Shown here one piece after another: positions 26,377-37,500 of a DNA stretch of 64,000 bases. The first letter of the stretch is position 1. Each line of letters starts with the position of its first letter. This DNA is from a virus, in the IMG/VR virus record IMGVR_UViG_3300024259_000002, positions 1 to 64,000 of that record; one strand, written 5' to 3'. The notes below the pieces were generated by a model. It did no database searches and was not told where the DNA came from. It saw nothing but the letters and a program-made list of their open reading frames with translations. The position numbers and the translations under genes are program-made.

Positions 26377-29300
26377 CTTTGCATACCCGAGAGACACTCA
26401 GTCAGATGTCTACACAGCCGCTTCATTTTTGAAGAGGGGTGCCAGCATTGTGCCTGCTGCAGTAGGTATCGGTATTGGTGTGAGAGCAGTACTGAGCAAT
26501 ACTCCAGAAGCCCTCCAGGGGCTTCCTACCAATCACTTAGGAGATGCTGGAGCTCATGTCGGCGGTGCTGTCAGAAAGATGCATCAGTACAAGACGGACA
26601 GAGGAAACAAAATAGCCGACGAGATTATCGGAAATCTTAGAGAAGGTCTGAGAGACAAGGGGAATCTGAGGCAAGCTCTGCAGTCTTCCCACGAAGAACT
26701 AAATGCGAAGATATCAGCCATCGTTGCAGCCCTGGATGAGCCCAGTATTGCTGGGGACGGCGGAGAGCTTTTACAAAGGAGGAAGGAAGAGCTTCTGTCA
26801 CTCATGAGGGAAGAGGGTGATGCAATAGATCAGAAGGCAGCCCAAATGATTGAGGACACTGTCAAGGATATCTATTCAACTGCAACGGCAGATGGTAAGA
26901 GAAGATTTGGTGAGCATCTGACAAAGTACGAACGACTCCGTAGTCAGCTCGCTCCTCCAGATTTTGTTCACAAGTCTGGTCAATCGTTCTCGACAATAAG
27001 TGATACAGCCAGTCTCAGCAGCAGAGCCCGTGGTCAGCTCGATTCACTGTCTGGTATGCTCAGAGGCCAAGGTCGTATTGACGTAGTCAAGCACAGTTCT
27101 GGTTCGACTTACGCTCGTGTATACGCCTCGGATGCTGCGAATGCTCGACATATCATGGACTATCCTCTTCAGTATAGGACCATGGGTGGGGTTCCAATTA
27201 TTCATACAGGTGAGGGGCTTACGACTCCTCGTGCTGCAGATCTGCTTTACACTTCTGCAAGAAATGTGCAAGAAGCCTTTGGCGGCACAGCCAGGGGGGC
27301 AACTGTCACCCGTCAAATGGTACAGGAGAACTTACTGGGTACTGGAAAAGCCTATGATTACAGAGGCTTGCTCAGAGGAGAACTGAGAAGTCGCTTAGGA
27401 GCGGCAAGGGGGAATTTGTCAGCTGTTGAGAACATGAATGAGTTCTCTCGTCAGTATCTGGCCAACATCGACAAGGCTGCTTTCGGCCGAGGAGCTTTTG
27501 CCCAACACCTACAAGCCCAGACCGTAAGGACTCATTCCAGAATGACAATCACTGGCTATGAGCAGGTCTCCAAGTCTACAAGGCAGTCTCAAAGGGCAAT
27601 GCTGATGGCAGCCTCTCCTGAAGCTGAGTTGGCTCCTCATGGCTTTGGAGGAGCACGACCTTTCTTCGATCCTGCCGTTGGTCATGAGTTCACTGTGGAC
27701 CCTACTGGTAGAATGTCTGCGCAGGTTGGTATCAGGCAATACAAAGGCACTGGAGCAGCGATTACTCGTATCCGGAATCCCTTCCAGACTCGTGCGATGT
27801 ATCCAGCCACCATGCGTATCGATCAGGCTCTGAAGAGAACTGAGTCATTCGTCCCCGGAAACAATGTTCCTTCCACTCTTGGTAGCTCTGGTACTTATAG
27901 GCATTTCGGGCAAAACATCGAATGGGCTGATGACATGGTTCGCGGAGGGCTCAACAAGGTTGCTGTGCTGACTCCGGCGAACATGGCGATAGGTCTCGGA
28001 GAAGGAGAGTTCTACACTGGCGGACGATTCGTCGTCGAGTCTCCGATCACGAAGACTGTCTTTGATCCAGGTTCCATGAAGACCCCATCATCGAAGCTCC
28101 TCAATAGACTTGTCAGCGAGGGACAGATCAGCCTTACAAGCGGAGCAGATATCAATCAGTTCTTTGGCGAGACAAAGGGGTTTCTTGGGCTTGGCGGTTC
28201 TGGAGAAACCTATCTCACAAGGAAGCAGGGCCTAATTGGATTGAATCTGACTGCTACGCCGACACAGATTGGAGACAGAAAGGTGTGGGAGATTGTTGGT
28301 AGTGGACGCTATCTCGAAGACCCAAAGATGTTTGGGATGCATGCGAAGGCTACCTCTCGGCGTATTGGCGCAGCAGGCTTCGGCCGTGTAAGCGGAATGG
28401 TTGGTGCTGATATACTTGGAGAGACAGGTGCACTCGGACTGGGCCGAAGTGATCTCATTGTCGGCCCTGGCAAGATGTTCAAGAAGGGGGCAGGAGGGCT
28501 CATTGATCAGATGGCCGGAGCCATGGGACTAATGAAGAAGTTCGCTGGTCCCCAAGCTGCTTATCAGGCAGCCACCCAGGGCATGTATGATCCAGCTACT
28601 CAGATGTTCAACAAGTCTACTCTCAATGCGCTGGCTTCTGGCAACACGGGTGTGGTCCTGATGAAGACTGCTGAAAACGTTGCGAGACAGATGGCTCCTA
28701 TGCAGGGGCAGATATCACCGAATGTGATGGGCCGAGTATTTGGGAGTCTTCATAGCTACGGTGGTAAGCATGGTGTCAGTCAAGACGCCCTGATGGGTAT
28801 GCTTGGGCAACACTTCTCTGCTGATTACATGGCCAAGCTTGGTCCTGCTGTTCAGCAAGGTATCGGCATAACTCCTACGACTCTGTTCTCTGGGCCGACT
28901 CTCGGTTCTTGGGGCTCCACCAGAGCCTCCATGGAGCCTCGCTTTCTCGGCTTGATGCACAAGACGCTAACTGACAGCTTAGGTATGGACAGAAGCTCTG
29001 CCAATGACATCCTCGCTGGATTCATGGCAAGGAAACCAGGTGCTGCAGATGCATTGAATGCTGCGAAATCTCTCACCAGAATGCAGGCTACCATCTCTGG
29101 TGCAAGATCGATGCTGGATGAAGACTTGCTTCAGTCCATGAGGAGGGTCGGAGCTAAAGACTTTGCAATGGCTGGCGGCTCAGATGCGGCCATGGAGAAA
29201 TTCTTGAGAAGTGTTGGCAGTGATTTTGTACTGGATTTCAGTGGCAATGAGTTTGTTGAGCGAGCCGCTCGCAAAGCTTTCCACAATAATACTTCGTTAT

Positions 29301-31552
29301 TCATTCCTGGATCCGAAGCACTCAATCAGATGAACAAGGCCCTCATTAAAGGCCCCTCTGGCAATGTAGAAATCAAACCAGAATTCATCAGGAGAATGGA
29401 ACGGCTCAGTGGTGTAGTCAGAGACCTCATGGGTCTCCAGGCAGGAGCCTCTGCGGATCAGATCTCCAGTCATGTCAGCAATCTCACTGGCTGGGCTCAT
29501 GGAATGGATCGACTATACGGACAGACTGTTCACAACCTCGGACGTGGGAAGCTTGCTGGCTCGGCTTATGTCAGAGCACAGTCTCTCGTGTTTGGTGAGA
29601 ATGGCTCTGCTGACTTCAACATGGAACAGCTGAAGAGAATGCAACAGCAATACACTGGCGCCAAGGGCCATGCTGTCTTCGTTGACTCTCAAGCGTTTCT
29701 GTCCAAGATGAGAGACTCCATATCAGCAGCTGAGAAGGAACTGCTTGGTGCTGGTGAGTTCACTGGGGGAAGAGCCAGAGGCGGAGCTGTCCGTAAGGCT
29801 GGCCTTGAGTATCGTAACTTCTTCCTCGGCTCAGAGAGAGGGATGAGAATGGGCTCAATGAGTCTCATTCAGCGGCACCCGACGTTGACGAATCCTCACA
29901 TTGCTCCAACTCAAGTCTATCGTGTCGCTTCCGAGACTGGAACGACTGATGACATATTCAGGAAGTTCGTGCAGACCAGTGCCGGCAAGAAGGCCCTCGC
30001 TGAAGTACAAGGCAAGGCTGGACAGGGGATCTCTCTTGGAAGTTTCAGTGACATGGCGAAAGTCTGGCAGACGAGGAATAGAGGAGCACGAATCAAGATC
30101 AACAAGTTCTTCCAGTCCATGGCTTCACACGTTACTGATTTCATGACCGAAGAAGGCGGTGGTAAGGTATTCTTCCCGGAGTTTGACGTCAACATTCACT
30201 ATGCCGGCGGGAAACTCGAAGGTGTCAACTTCTCTCCTTGGGCTGCAGCTGGCGGTGACCACGATGCAGACATGGCAGGAATGATCTCTGTATTTTCCAA
30301 GAAAGGCCGGGAGCTCACAGGCTCTCCAGCAGCAAGAGAAAAACTTGCTCGTTCTGTCCACAGACAGACCGCCGAGGGCCTGGTCATGAGGAGTCAGATT
30401 AGTGAGGGTATTGCTCGATATGCTGGGGGACTAAGCTCTACTGCAGCCCTTTCGCCATGGGAGCAAGGGCTTGAGTCTGTCTTGAAAGAACAGGCTGGTA
30501 AGGATATCGGTAAACTTTCTACGACTCTGGGCGCTGTTCGGCAAGGGATCTGGGCTGAAGCCAAGCCAGGCCAAGAACTCATGGCAAGACAAGCAGTCGC
30601 GTTTCTTGGTGGCGCCGAGGAAGCTACACAGATTGCCTCCAAGCACTTGAGTCGTGCTCTTGATGTTGGTAGCGTCTTGAAGGCCACACTCGATCACGCA
30701 ATGCAAACTGGAGAGATTGACAAGTTTGAAAGTCTTGTCAGGAACGTGCTACTCAAAGGCAGTCCTATTCTCGGAGAAGGAATTAGTATTGAAGGTGTCA
30801 CTGCTGGGAAGGCTGGCGATATCTCTGCTCGCATGGCAGCAACAGCTGAAAGGAATCTGTCTGGCCAAGCCATTGGGTTCGGCGAAGAGTCCATTGATTT
30901 GATTCGTCGTGCTGCTGTTAGAGCTCAGCAAGAGGGATACAAGGCATCTGTCACGGCGAGGGGTATCGAGTCAGTGGTCGGTAGGCATTCTCCGCAGGCT
31001 CAAGTTGCTGCTGACGCTTTGAGAAATGACTGGAGGCTCATGGCAGCAATGGGTCCGCAGGCGGGGATAGAAGCTGTTGGAGAATTCGCGAGGCAGGTAG
31101 GGAATAGGATCAGTACCTTCAGTAGAGCCATGGACAAGCGTTTCCTCGGGCCTGCTATAGTTGGTATTGGTGCTGCAGTGGGTCTTGGGGCAATGGTCGG
31201 GAGTCCAGGTTACTCTGCTGAGCCATTGATTGCCCCGGGAGAGGTGGTCACTCCGAGAGTCAAAGATGCCGTTGCAGCTGGTAGCCTATTTGATCAAAGT
31301 GTCAAGGCTCCGATGGCAGAGAACTTTGCTTCAAGTGATCGGCTCAACATTACGGATCGTCCAATTAATCCAGGTACTGCATACTTTGAAAGACGAAACG
31401 CTTATCAAATCAGAGGTGGATTGAGGAATCGTTCTGCAATTGGTGAAGTCAGTAATTTCATTAGTGGTATCGGTGGCTCTGCTTCGATTAGAATCAATGA
31501 TACTCGCAGGCCATTGACTCCGAATTACATTGACCGAATCACTTCAGAGTAA
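26363..31552 (+). CDS. Giant protein with two-barrel RNA polymerase-like motifs, candidate virion RNA polymerase
   Basis: 1729 aa with GGGAGG upstream. Three parts resemble double-psi beta-barrel RNA polymerases. Residues 546-560 read GEGEFYTGGRFVVES, like the DexGxLxxGqvFV element of RNAi-type polymerases, and Lys655 to Lys662 read KMFGMHAK, like the lysine motif of bacterial beta subunits. Residues 1168-1175 read LIQRHPTL, like the beta-prime RAPTLHR element. Residues 1269-1306 run from VFFP to GGDHDADMAGM, with Asp1299, Asp1301 and Asp1303 in the DxDxD metal-binding arrangement. N- and C-terminal hydrophobic segments (28-45, 1594-1615) suggest membrane passage. YonO and crAss-like virion polymerases are known single-chain relatives. 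The remainder, rich in Gly/Met/Ala, is unassigned; an ordinary tape-measure role is the alternative. Confidence 0.6.
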   Translation: MPSNNFAYPRDTQSDVYTAASFLKRGASIVPAAVGIGIGVRAVLSNTPEALQGLPTNHLGDAGAHVGGAVRKMHQYKTDRGNKIADEIIGNLREGLRDKGNLRQALQSSHEELNAKISAIVAALDEPSIAGDGGELLQRRKEELLSLMREEGDAIDQKAAQMIEDTVKDIYSTATADGKRRFGEHLTKYERLRSQLAPPDFVHKSGQSFSTISDTASLSSRARGQLDSLSGMLRGQGRIDVVKHSSGSTYARVYASDAANARHIMDYPLQYRTMGGVPIIHTGEGLTTPRAADLLYTSARNVQEAFGGTARGATVTRQMVQENLLGTGKAYDYRGLLRGELRSRLGAARGNLSAVENMNEFSRQYLANIDKAAFGRGAFAQHLQAQTVRTHSRMTITGYEQVSKSTRQSQRAMLMAASPEAELAPHGFGGARPFFDPAVGHEFTVDPTGRMSAQVGIRQYKGTGAAITRIRNPFQTRAMYPATMRIDQALKRTESFVPGNNVPSTLGSSGTYRHFGQNIEWADDMVRGGLNKVAVLTPANMAIGLGEGEFYTGGRFVVESPITKTVFDPGSMKTPSSKLLNRLVSEGQISLTSGADINQFFGETKGFLGLGGSGETYLTRKQGLIGLNLTATPTQIGDRKVWEIVGSGRYLEDPKMFGMHAKATSRRIGAAGFGRVSGMVGADILGETGALGLGRSDLIVGPGKMFKKGAGGLIDQMAGAMGLMKKFAGPQAAYQAATQGMYDPATQMFNKSTLNALASGNTGVVLMKTAENVARQMAPMQGQISPNVMGRVFGSLHSYGGKHGVSQDALMGMLGQHFSADYMAKLGPAVQQGIGITPTTLFSGPTLGSWGSTRASMEPRFLGLMHKTLTDSLGMDRSSANDILAGFMARKPGAADALNAAKSLTRMQATISGARSMLDEDLLQSMRRVGAKDFAMAGGSDAAMEKFLRSVGSDFVLDFSGNEFVERAARKAFHNNTSLFIPGSEALNQMNKALIKGPSGNVEIKPEFIRRMERLSGVVRDLMGLQAGASADQISSHVSNLTGWAHGMDRLYGQTVHNLGRGKLAGSAYVRAQSLVFGENGSADFNMEQLKRMQQQYTGAKGHAVFVDSQAFLSKMRDSISAAEKELLGAGEFTGGRARGGAVRKAGLEYRNFFLGSERGMRMGSMSLIQRHPTLTNPHIAPTQVYRVASETGTTDDIFRKFVQTSAGKKALAEVQGKAGQGISLGSFSDMAKVWQTRNRGARIKINKFFQSMASHVTDFMTEEGGGKVFFPEFDVNIHYAGGKLEGVNFSPWAAAGGDHDADMAGMISVFSKKGRELTGSPAAREKLARSVHRQTAEGLVMRSQISEGIARYAGGLSSTAALSPWEQGLESVLKEQAGKDIGKLSTTLGAVRQGIWAEAKPGQELMARQAVAFLGGAEEATQIASKHLSRALDVGSVLKATLDHAMQTGEIDKFESLVRNVLLKGSPILGEGISIEGVTAGKAGDISARMAATAERNLSGQAIGFGEESIDLIRRAAVRAQQEGYKASVTARGIESVVGRHSPQAQVAADALRNDWRLMAAMGPQAGIEAVGEFARQVGNRISTFSRAMDKRFLGPAIVGIGAAVGLGAMVGSPGYSAEPLIAPGEVVTPRVKDAVAAGSLFDQSVKAPMAENFASSDRLNITDRPINPGTAYFERRNAYQIRGGLRNRSAIGEVSNFISGIGGSASIRINDTRRPLTPNYIDRITSE

Positions 31553-31555
31553 TAT

Positions 31556-34500
31556 ATGACGCTTCCAATCGCCGGGGCAGTAGTTCTTCCTCGGGACATT
31601 TTTCGTGTTAACGATATAAATCTTTCCATTCCTCCCAGTCAGATCTCTGTCAGGAAGGAAGACCTCATTTGGTCATGGAAGACCCTGCGCACCAAGGCAT
31701 CTACCAAGGTACCGAGTGGGCATGGAATGGTTCAGGCGTCTCTGTCAATCTATTTCACTCCAGACCTCTTGCTGGACTTGATAAGGCTGATAGTTCAGTT
31801 TAGGCATTCTCCGTTCTGCTGGGTCGAGAATGAGTACCTGAGACAATCAATATGTCCTCACTGGCCCCTGTATCAGTCAATGGCTTTCACAATGTCGTCG
31901 ATCCATGTAGCCCCCTTTCGGGGGCATCCTGGGACTTTCATTTGTGAGATAGACCTCCGCTGGTTCAATTACTTCCCATATGCTTTCAACTATCTGTTCA
32001 GAAGAGAATGGCTCACTGAGCCTCTGAAGAATCAGAGCAACAATGTTCAGTTGTCCATTCCGACATATGGCAGAGTCGAAGGAATCGACCTTCCTGTCAC
32101 TCAGACAATCATCACGAGTCCTCAAGATCTCGCGAACGCAATAGAAGAGTATGATGTAATCTCTGGTGCAAAGAGAGATATTGTAGCAGGCTCCACAGTC
32201 CAAGACATGGAAGCACGGCATGGCGGCGTTGTCTTTGACAACATGCCTCTCCCGAATAGAATGGCCAAGTCAGAGGCTGTGCAAGACCCCGCTGCGTCCA
32301 ACATCTATGTCAGGTATATCAATTCTCTCATGCAAAAGAGATTGTGGGAAGGATTCGGTATTGATGCCGCCGGCGACATCATTGATGCTGTGGATGAAAG
32401 GTATTGGAGCAGATTCACTGCTGGTGAAGAACAGCCTTCGAGGACCTTCCGAATCGTCCGCCGCTTGAATGATATCTCACAGCTTCCTGCTGGAGTTGCT
32501 GATGAATGGATAACCAAGATTCTTGCAACCACGAAGTACACTACATTCACTTGGCACCAGTATCTCTCTGTAGAGTTGCCTCCAAAACTACAGAAAGCAA
32601 TGAAGGAGTTCCACACCAAGATAATTGAAGGAGAAGTGAAGAAGTTCCAATGGATGAGAGAAGAGACCCAGAAGACTCTGGATGAATGGGCCAGTAGGAA
32701 ATACGGAGCATCGTATTCCTCTGGTGAGATTATTCCTGGAGCAAAGCCTGGAAACGAAGATTCTCTGAACCACTTGCCTTGGTATCCGCCCTGTAAGGCA
32801 GCTCCGGTAACATCAGTATTTACAATCACTCCTCCGTATAGGCTTCACCCAAAGCTCAACAAGTATCTTCCTCACTATGGACTTGATGTGGGTATCGCCG
32901 AAGGCACTCCGCTGTACGCTACCAATGACGGTATTCTGTATAAGGAGGAATCCGAGGGCGGTGGACTTGGAGTCTACATCGTTCACAATCCACTTGATAT
33001 GCGGACCAGATATTTGCACATGTCTGGTTATGCTGATGAAGTGGAATCTGGAGAGACCGTGTCACGCGGGCAGTTGATTGGCTATTCGGGCAATACTGGC
33101 CGTTCCAGCGGCCCACATCTTCACTTCGAGATGAAGAAGATTTCGACTGGGCAGTTGCAAGACCCATTCATTCTGCTAACGAACCAGAGCTTCTGGAATA
33201 GCAATACTGATTATCCTGAGGATGTCGAGGCTTCTGACTTCGGTACGGACATAGATACTGATCTGGATATAGATTCTGACGTAGACACCGATGCCCTCGG
33301 AAATGATGTTCGAGATCCTGATGGCGACAGTCCCAATGTACCGAGTAACTCAGCAGACATAGAGAAAGGTCTTGGAGACGGCGGGGCTATCGGTCTGACA
33401 GATGAAGAGAAGCAGCTCGTAGCTGATACTTACGCTGAACTCATTGATGAGGGCTGGGTCTATTACGAGAAAGATCAGTCGGTAACCAATGTCTGGCAGC
33501 GAGCTGTATCAATAATGGTTGATACGGACTGGCTGCTTGAAAACAAGGAAGCTACTGGAGAGTTACTGTTCAAGGAAGGGGCTATTATTTCTTCCATGGC
33601 TGGTTCTCTGCAGCATGTCATTGCGAGCATCCCAATTCTCGGCCATGAGTTCCCGACTCATCAGCATCTGGGATCAATTGAGCCTAACTACATGATTGAG
33701 TTTGCTCTCCTGGATGACGGAGAGAAGAATACTGGGATCGGTACGATTGGTAAGATGTTAGAGACCATGAGAGCTTCTCTCCAGGAGAACGCTCGCACAT
33801 TCAGAATCATACCTGACTGCTGGACTCTTGCTACAGACCATTTCATCACTCGTCTCTTCGGTAGTTATTCGGAGACAGACATTCTGTTGGATGACGAAAA
33901 TGGGCAAACAGAAATCAAGAAACGCTCAGCTATCTCTGCGTCTCAGACAGAGACGAAGCAGGGTAACCCCGGCTTGTCTGCGATGGTTTTTGAATTCTCG
34001 GAGACCAATCCTTACGAGACTGAGTTCATAGTAGCTGAGCCCAGCCTTGTAGACGATATAGAAGACAGAAGAAAAGAAGTACTCCATGCCTTGTATGACA
34101 TGTCACTATCGGATCCGGGCAAGACTGCAGCTATCCTCGCAATGGGGGAGATGCTCAGTGTAGACGAAATCGATTCATTCAGGCAGAATGATGAGTGGAA
34201 AGCAGCTAATGGAAGAGTGGGTGGAAAAGATCAGTCAGTAGTCACTTTCGACAATTTCTCTGTGGCCGCTGACCCGATGCTGCTGACAGCCGGAGCTGTA
34301 GGTCTGCCTCCATCGTCAACTGACCAGGTAGATCCTGTGCAAGCACTTATCGCCCAAGCTGCTGGGATCGGCACAATCGGTTATCAGGAACACCTGGACC
34401 TGATAGACATAGATACTGCTTTGAGGAATTCTCCTGAGCTTGATCCTCTGTATGCAGAGGGAGCTGGTTTCGTTTCCGAGACACGGAACGGTGACTTCTA

Positions 34501-37500
34501 TTTCAAAGCAGGAGAATATCCATCTACTACAGCTTATGATGCCACTGAGTTCTATAGACTCTATCCAGAGCTGGAAGGTGTGGATCTCGACGAATTGGCT
34601 GGGCTTTACAGTATCCTTCGGTCGCTCCTCAGAGCTACTCGCAGAATGCTGGTTGATGAGGGTGTCCCGAATGCTCATGGCGCTGATGAAGTCTGGAAGA
34701 GACTCTATGAGATGCCAGACAAAGCTGCGGTCAAGCCTCAGATGTATTCCCAGTTCGTTTACTACCTCGCTCAATTGCTTGGAGGAGATACTGGAATTGA
34801 ACGTCTTCATCTTGCAGGTATTGGAGACCGATATATCGATCTCGATGCGATCTCACAAGAAGACAAAGAAGAGCTCAGAGAAAGAGAGCTATTGAACTCA
34901 ATGAAGAGTGGTATCTGGCAGCTCTGCTTTGACGCTCCAACTCAGTTGTTCTTGCACACTCTGGCTGCTTATTCATTCTTCAATGATGCTGGTATTCAGG
35001 TGCTGTCTGGTACTGATATTGGAGACATCCAGTGGGGGCAGCTGAACAAGAATCTCAAGCTCTCCTATCAGAGTGAGAAGGCCCAGGATGCTGTTGACGA
35101 GTATGTATGGCTGCTTCCAATAGACGCCTCAGTTCCTGAACAACTTGCCAATTCGTTCCCCTTGTTGGGAGATGTGGTTTCTCGTGGCGGCGATCTAAGT
35201 CAGTCCTTCGGACTGCATGCGTCTTTCGACAAGTTCCTTCTCTCAAGCTGGCTGATCCATGCAAGGACTTCGGCATTCTGGCCAGAGATAATGAAAGCCA
35301 ACAGAGGGAACATCCAGGCATACCAGACGTTGGTTGGAGCTGCAGAACGAGCCTTCCCAGATGACCCAAAAGTTCAAGCTGCTATCGAGCAGGCTGGCAA
35401 AGAGGCCAGCAGTGTGAAATGGACTGCTGATGCCCCTGGGGAAAGCAAAACACAAGAGATCTCAGAAGCCTACAAGGCTGCCGCCGAAGCTGTCATCGAA
35501 GCACTCCCTCAGTCTCACATCAGGTTCCCCTGCAGCACTTCCATAGAGTCCAACAAAATATCTTGGTTGAAGAAGCTGTACCAGACTCTTGCCGACAGAA
35601 TCTTGGAAAGTCCTCGACTTCTCGCATTGTTCGGGCTTGAAGATCTCCTGAACTTTGATGCTGGTAGTCAACATCGTGGATCTGAATGCTACCCCGATCT
35701 TGACCTGCCCAAGCATCCTTACTATCCAGAAAACTTCAATGCCACCTCTCCTGATTTCTACATGTGGAACATGTACGAAGATGGCCCTGGTGCTCTAACA
35801 CAGGAGATGTTGCAGGTTGTAAGTGAGCAAGCTACTCAAGCAATTCAGGGCCCTTACGAGCATTTGAAAAGCATGATGGGGAACGGCATCAAGCCGTTTG
35901 CAGAGAGAGATGAATGGCTGACTGTATATGGTGATGACGGCTCTTCTGAACTTACGCCAAGACTTTCAGCATTACGGGCTTCATGGGAGGGATCTGATGA
36001 GAACCTCGTCAAGATGGGGTCTGAATACATCAGTATGCGAGAGATGCAGGCAGCTTTCCCAGACCCTGAAGCTCTGGAAGAATGGAGATCGAGGGGCGAC
36101 GACGGGCTGAGGGAGCTTGGGAACAAGGTCAAGTCTTTGAAGGGCACTGCCCAGAGTGTAGAGGCTGTTGATACAGCTATCGGAATGCCTGGAATCAACG
36201 ACCCAAAAAGTGATGAATACACGCAGGCCTATTCATTGGAGAACCTGTACAAGACCCTGGTTGATTTGCAACAGGATATCAGGCCTCTCTCTCCTCTCCT
36301 CTCTGCTTTTGATGGTAATCCGCAGTACACTCAGATTCCAAGAGCTGACCTCGACACTTACAAGGACCTCGTAAAGAAGGTCCAAGAGACAAAGACATTC
36401 TTTGGTTCACGAGCTGGTTATCTCGGCGACCGCATCACCAAGGACACAGCCAAGCTGATCACGGATTCTACTACAGACACTCGTGTAGCAGCGTTAGATG
36501 CTTACACCCATGCTTTCGACCCAGCTTCTCTTTTGAGGCTTGCTCAGGATTCAGCTGCTGACATTCTCTCAGAGAAGATGACTCTACGTAGAGCATATCC
36601 TACTTTCAAGCTGATGTTTGTTGAAGAGGACGAGTTCGAAAGTCGCTGGCTGAACTTTGATGACTTCCACTCTTACAACTCTGTTAAGGAATTTACCATT
36701 GTAAGAAGTCGTGACATGGCTGCCTCTACGGCTCATATCACTCTTCAGAATGTATCTGGAACTCTGGATGGCACCAAGCGAAACGTAATCACTGATTTGG
36801 ACTATTTCCAAGAAGCAGAGATAGAGCAGATTGAAGGTGACGCCAAGTATACGATGATGGATGCTCGATCAGAGTCTGCACCAAGAATTGATTCATCTCA
36901 AGACCAGCCGTTTGGAGCCCTGGTCCTTAGGCCAGGGCTGAATGTCCAACTCCGAGTAGGATTCAGCAATGATCCTGGGATGCTCGAAGTGATGCTCTCT
37001 GGCCGAGTCACAGATGTAACCTGGTCTACTAATGGAGACATGGCCGAGATAGTGGTTCAGTCTTTCGGGACCGAGCTCGTACAGGCCCTCAAGGGCAGAG
37101 ATGAGTTCTATGACCAAAACGGCGAGCCTAACGCCGAACAGGAGATTTACGAGACTACCCATAAACTGCTGGGGTCAATGATGCTGAGTCCTGAACTCAG
37201 ACATTTCGGTAGATGGGAATGGGGCCAGCTTTATCAGTACGGCGAATCCAAAGATTCGCGTCTTGATTTCTATGACTATGCGAGGGATTCTTTCCTGAAC
37301 AAGTTCAAGGTGATGACTGGCGTTTCCAGATGGATTGCTCGTCACCCTGTGCTTACATGTGTGTCTGCTATTGGCTTGGCAGCGTTGGCGACCTTTACTC
37401 CGATCAGGGGTGGGGCCGGCTTCCTATCAAAAGGGTTAGCTGGATTCGGAAGGGTCGGCAGGTGGATCGGCCTTGGAAGAGCTGCTGCAACTGTTTCTGA

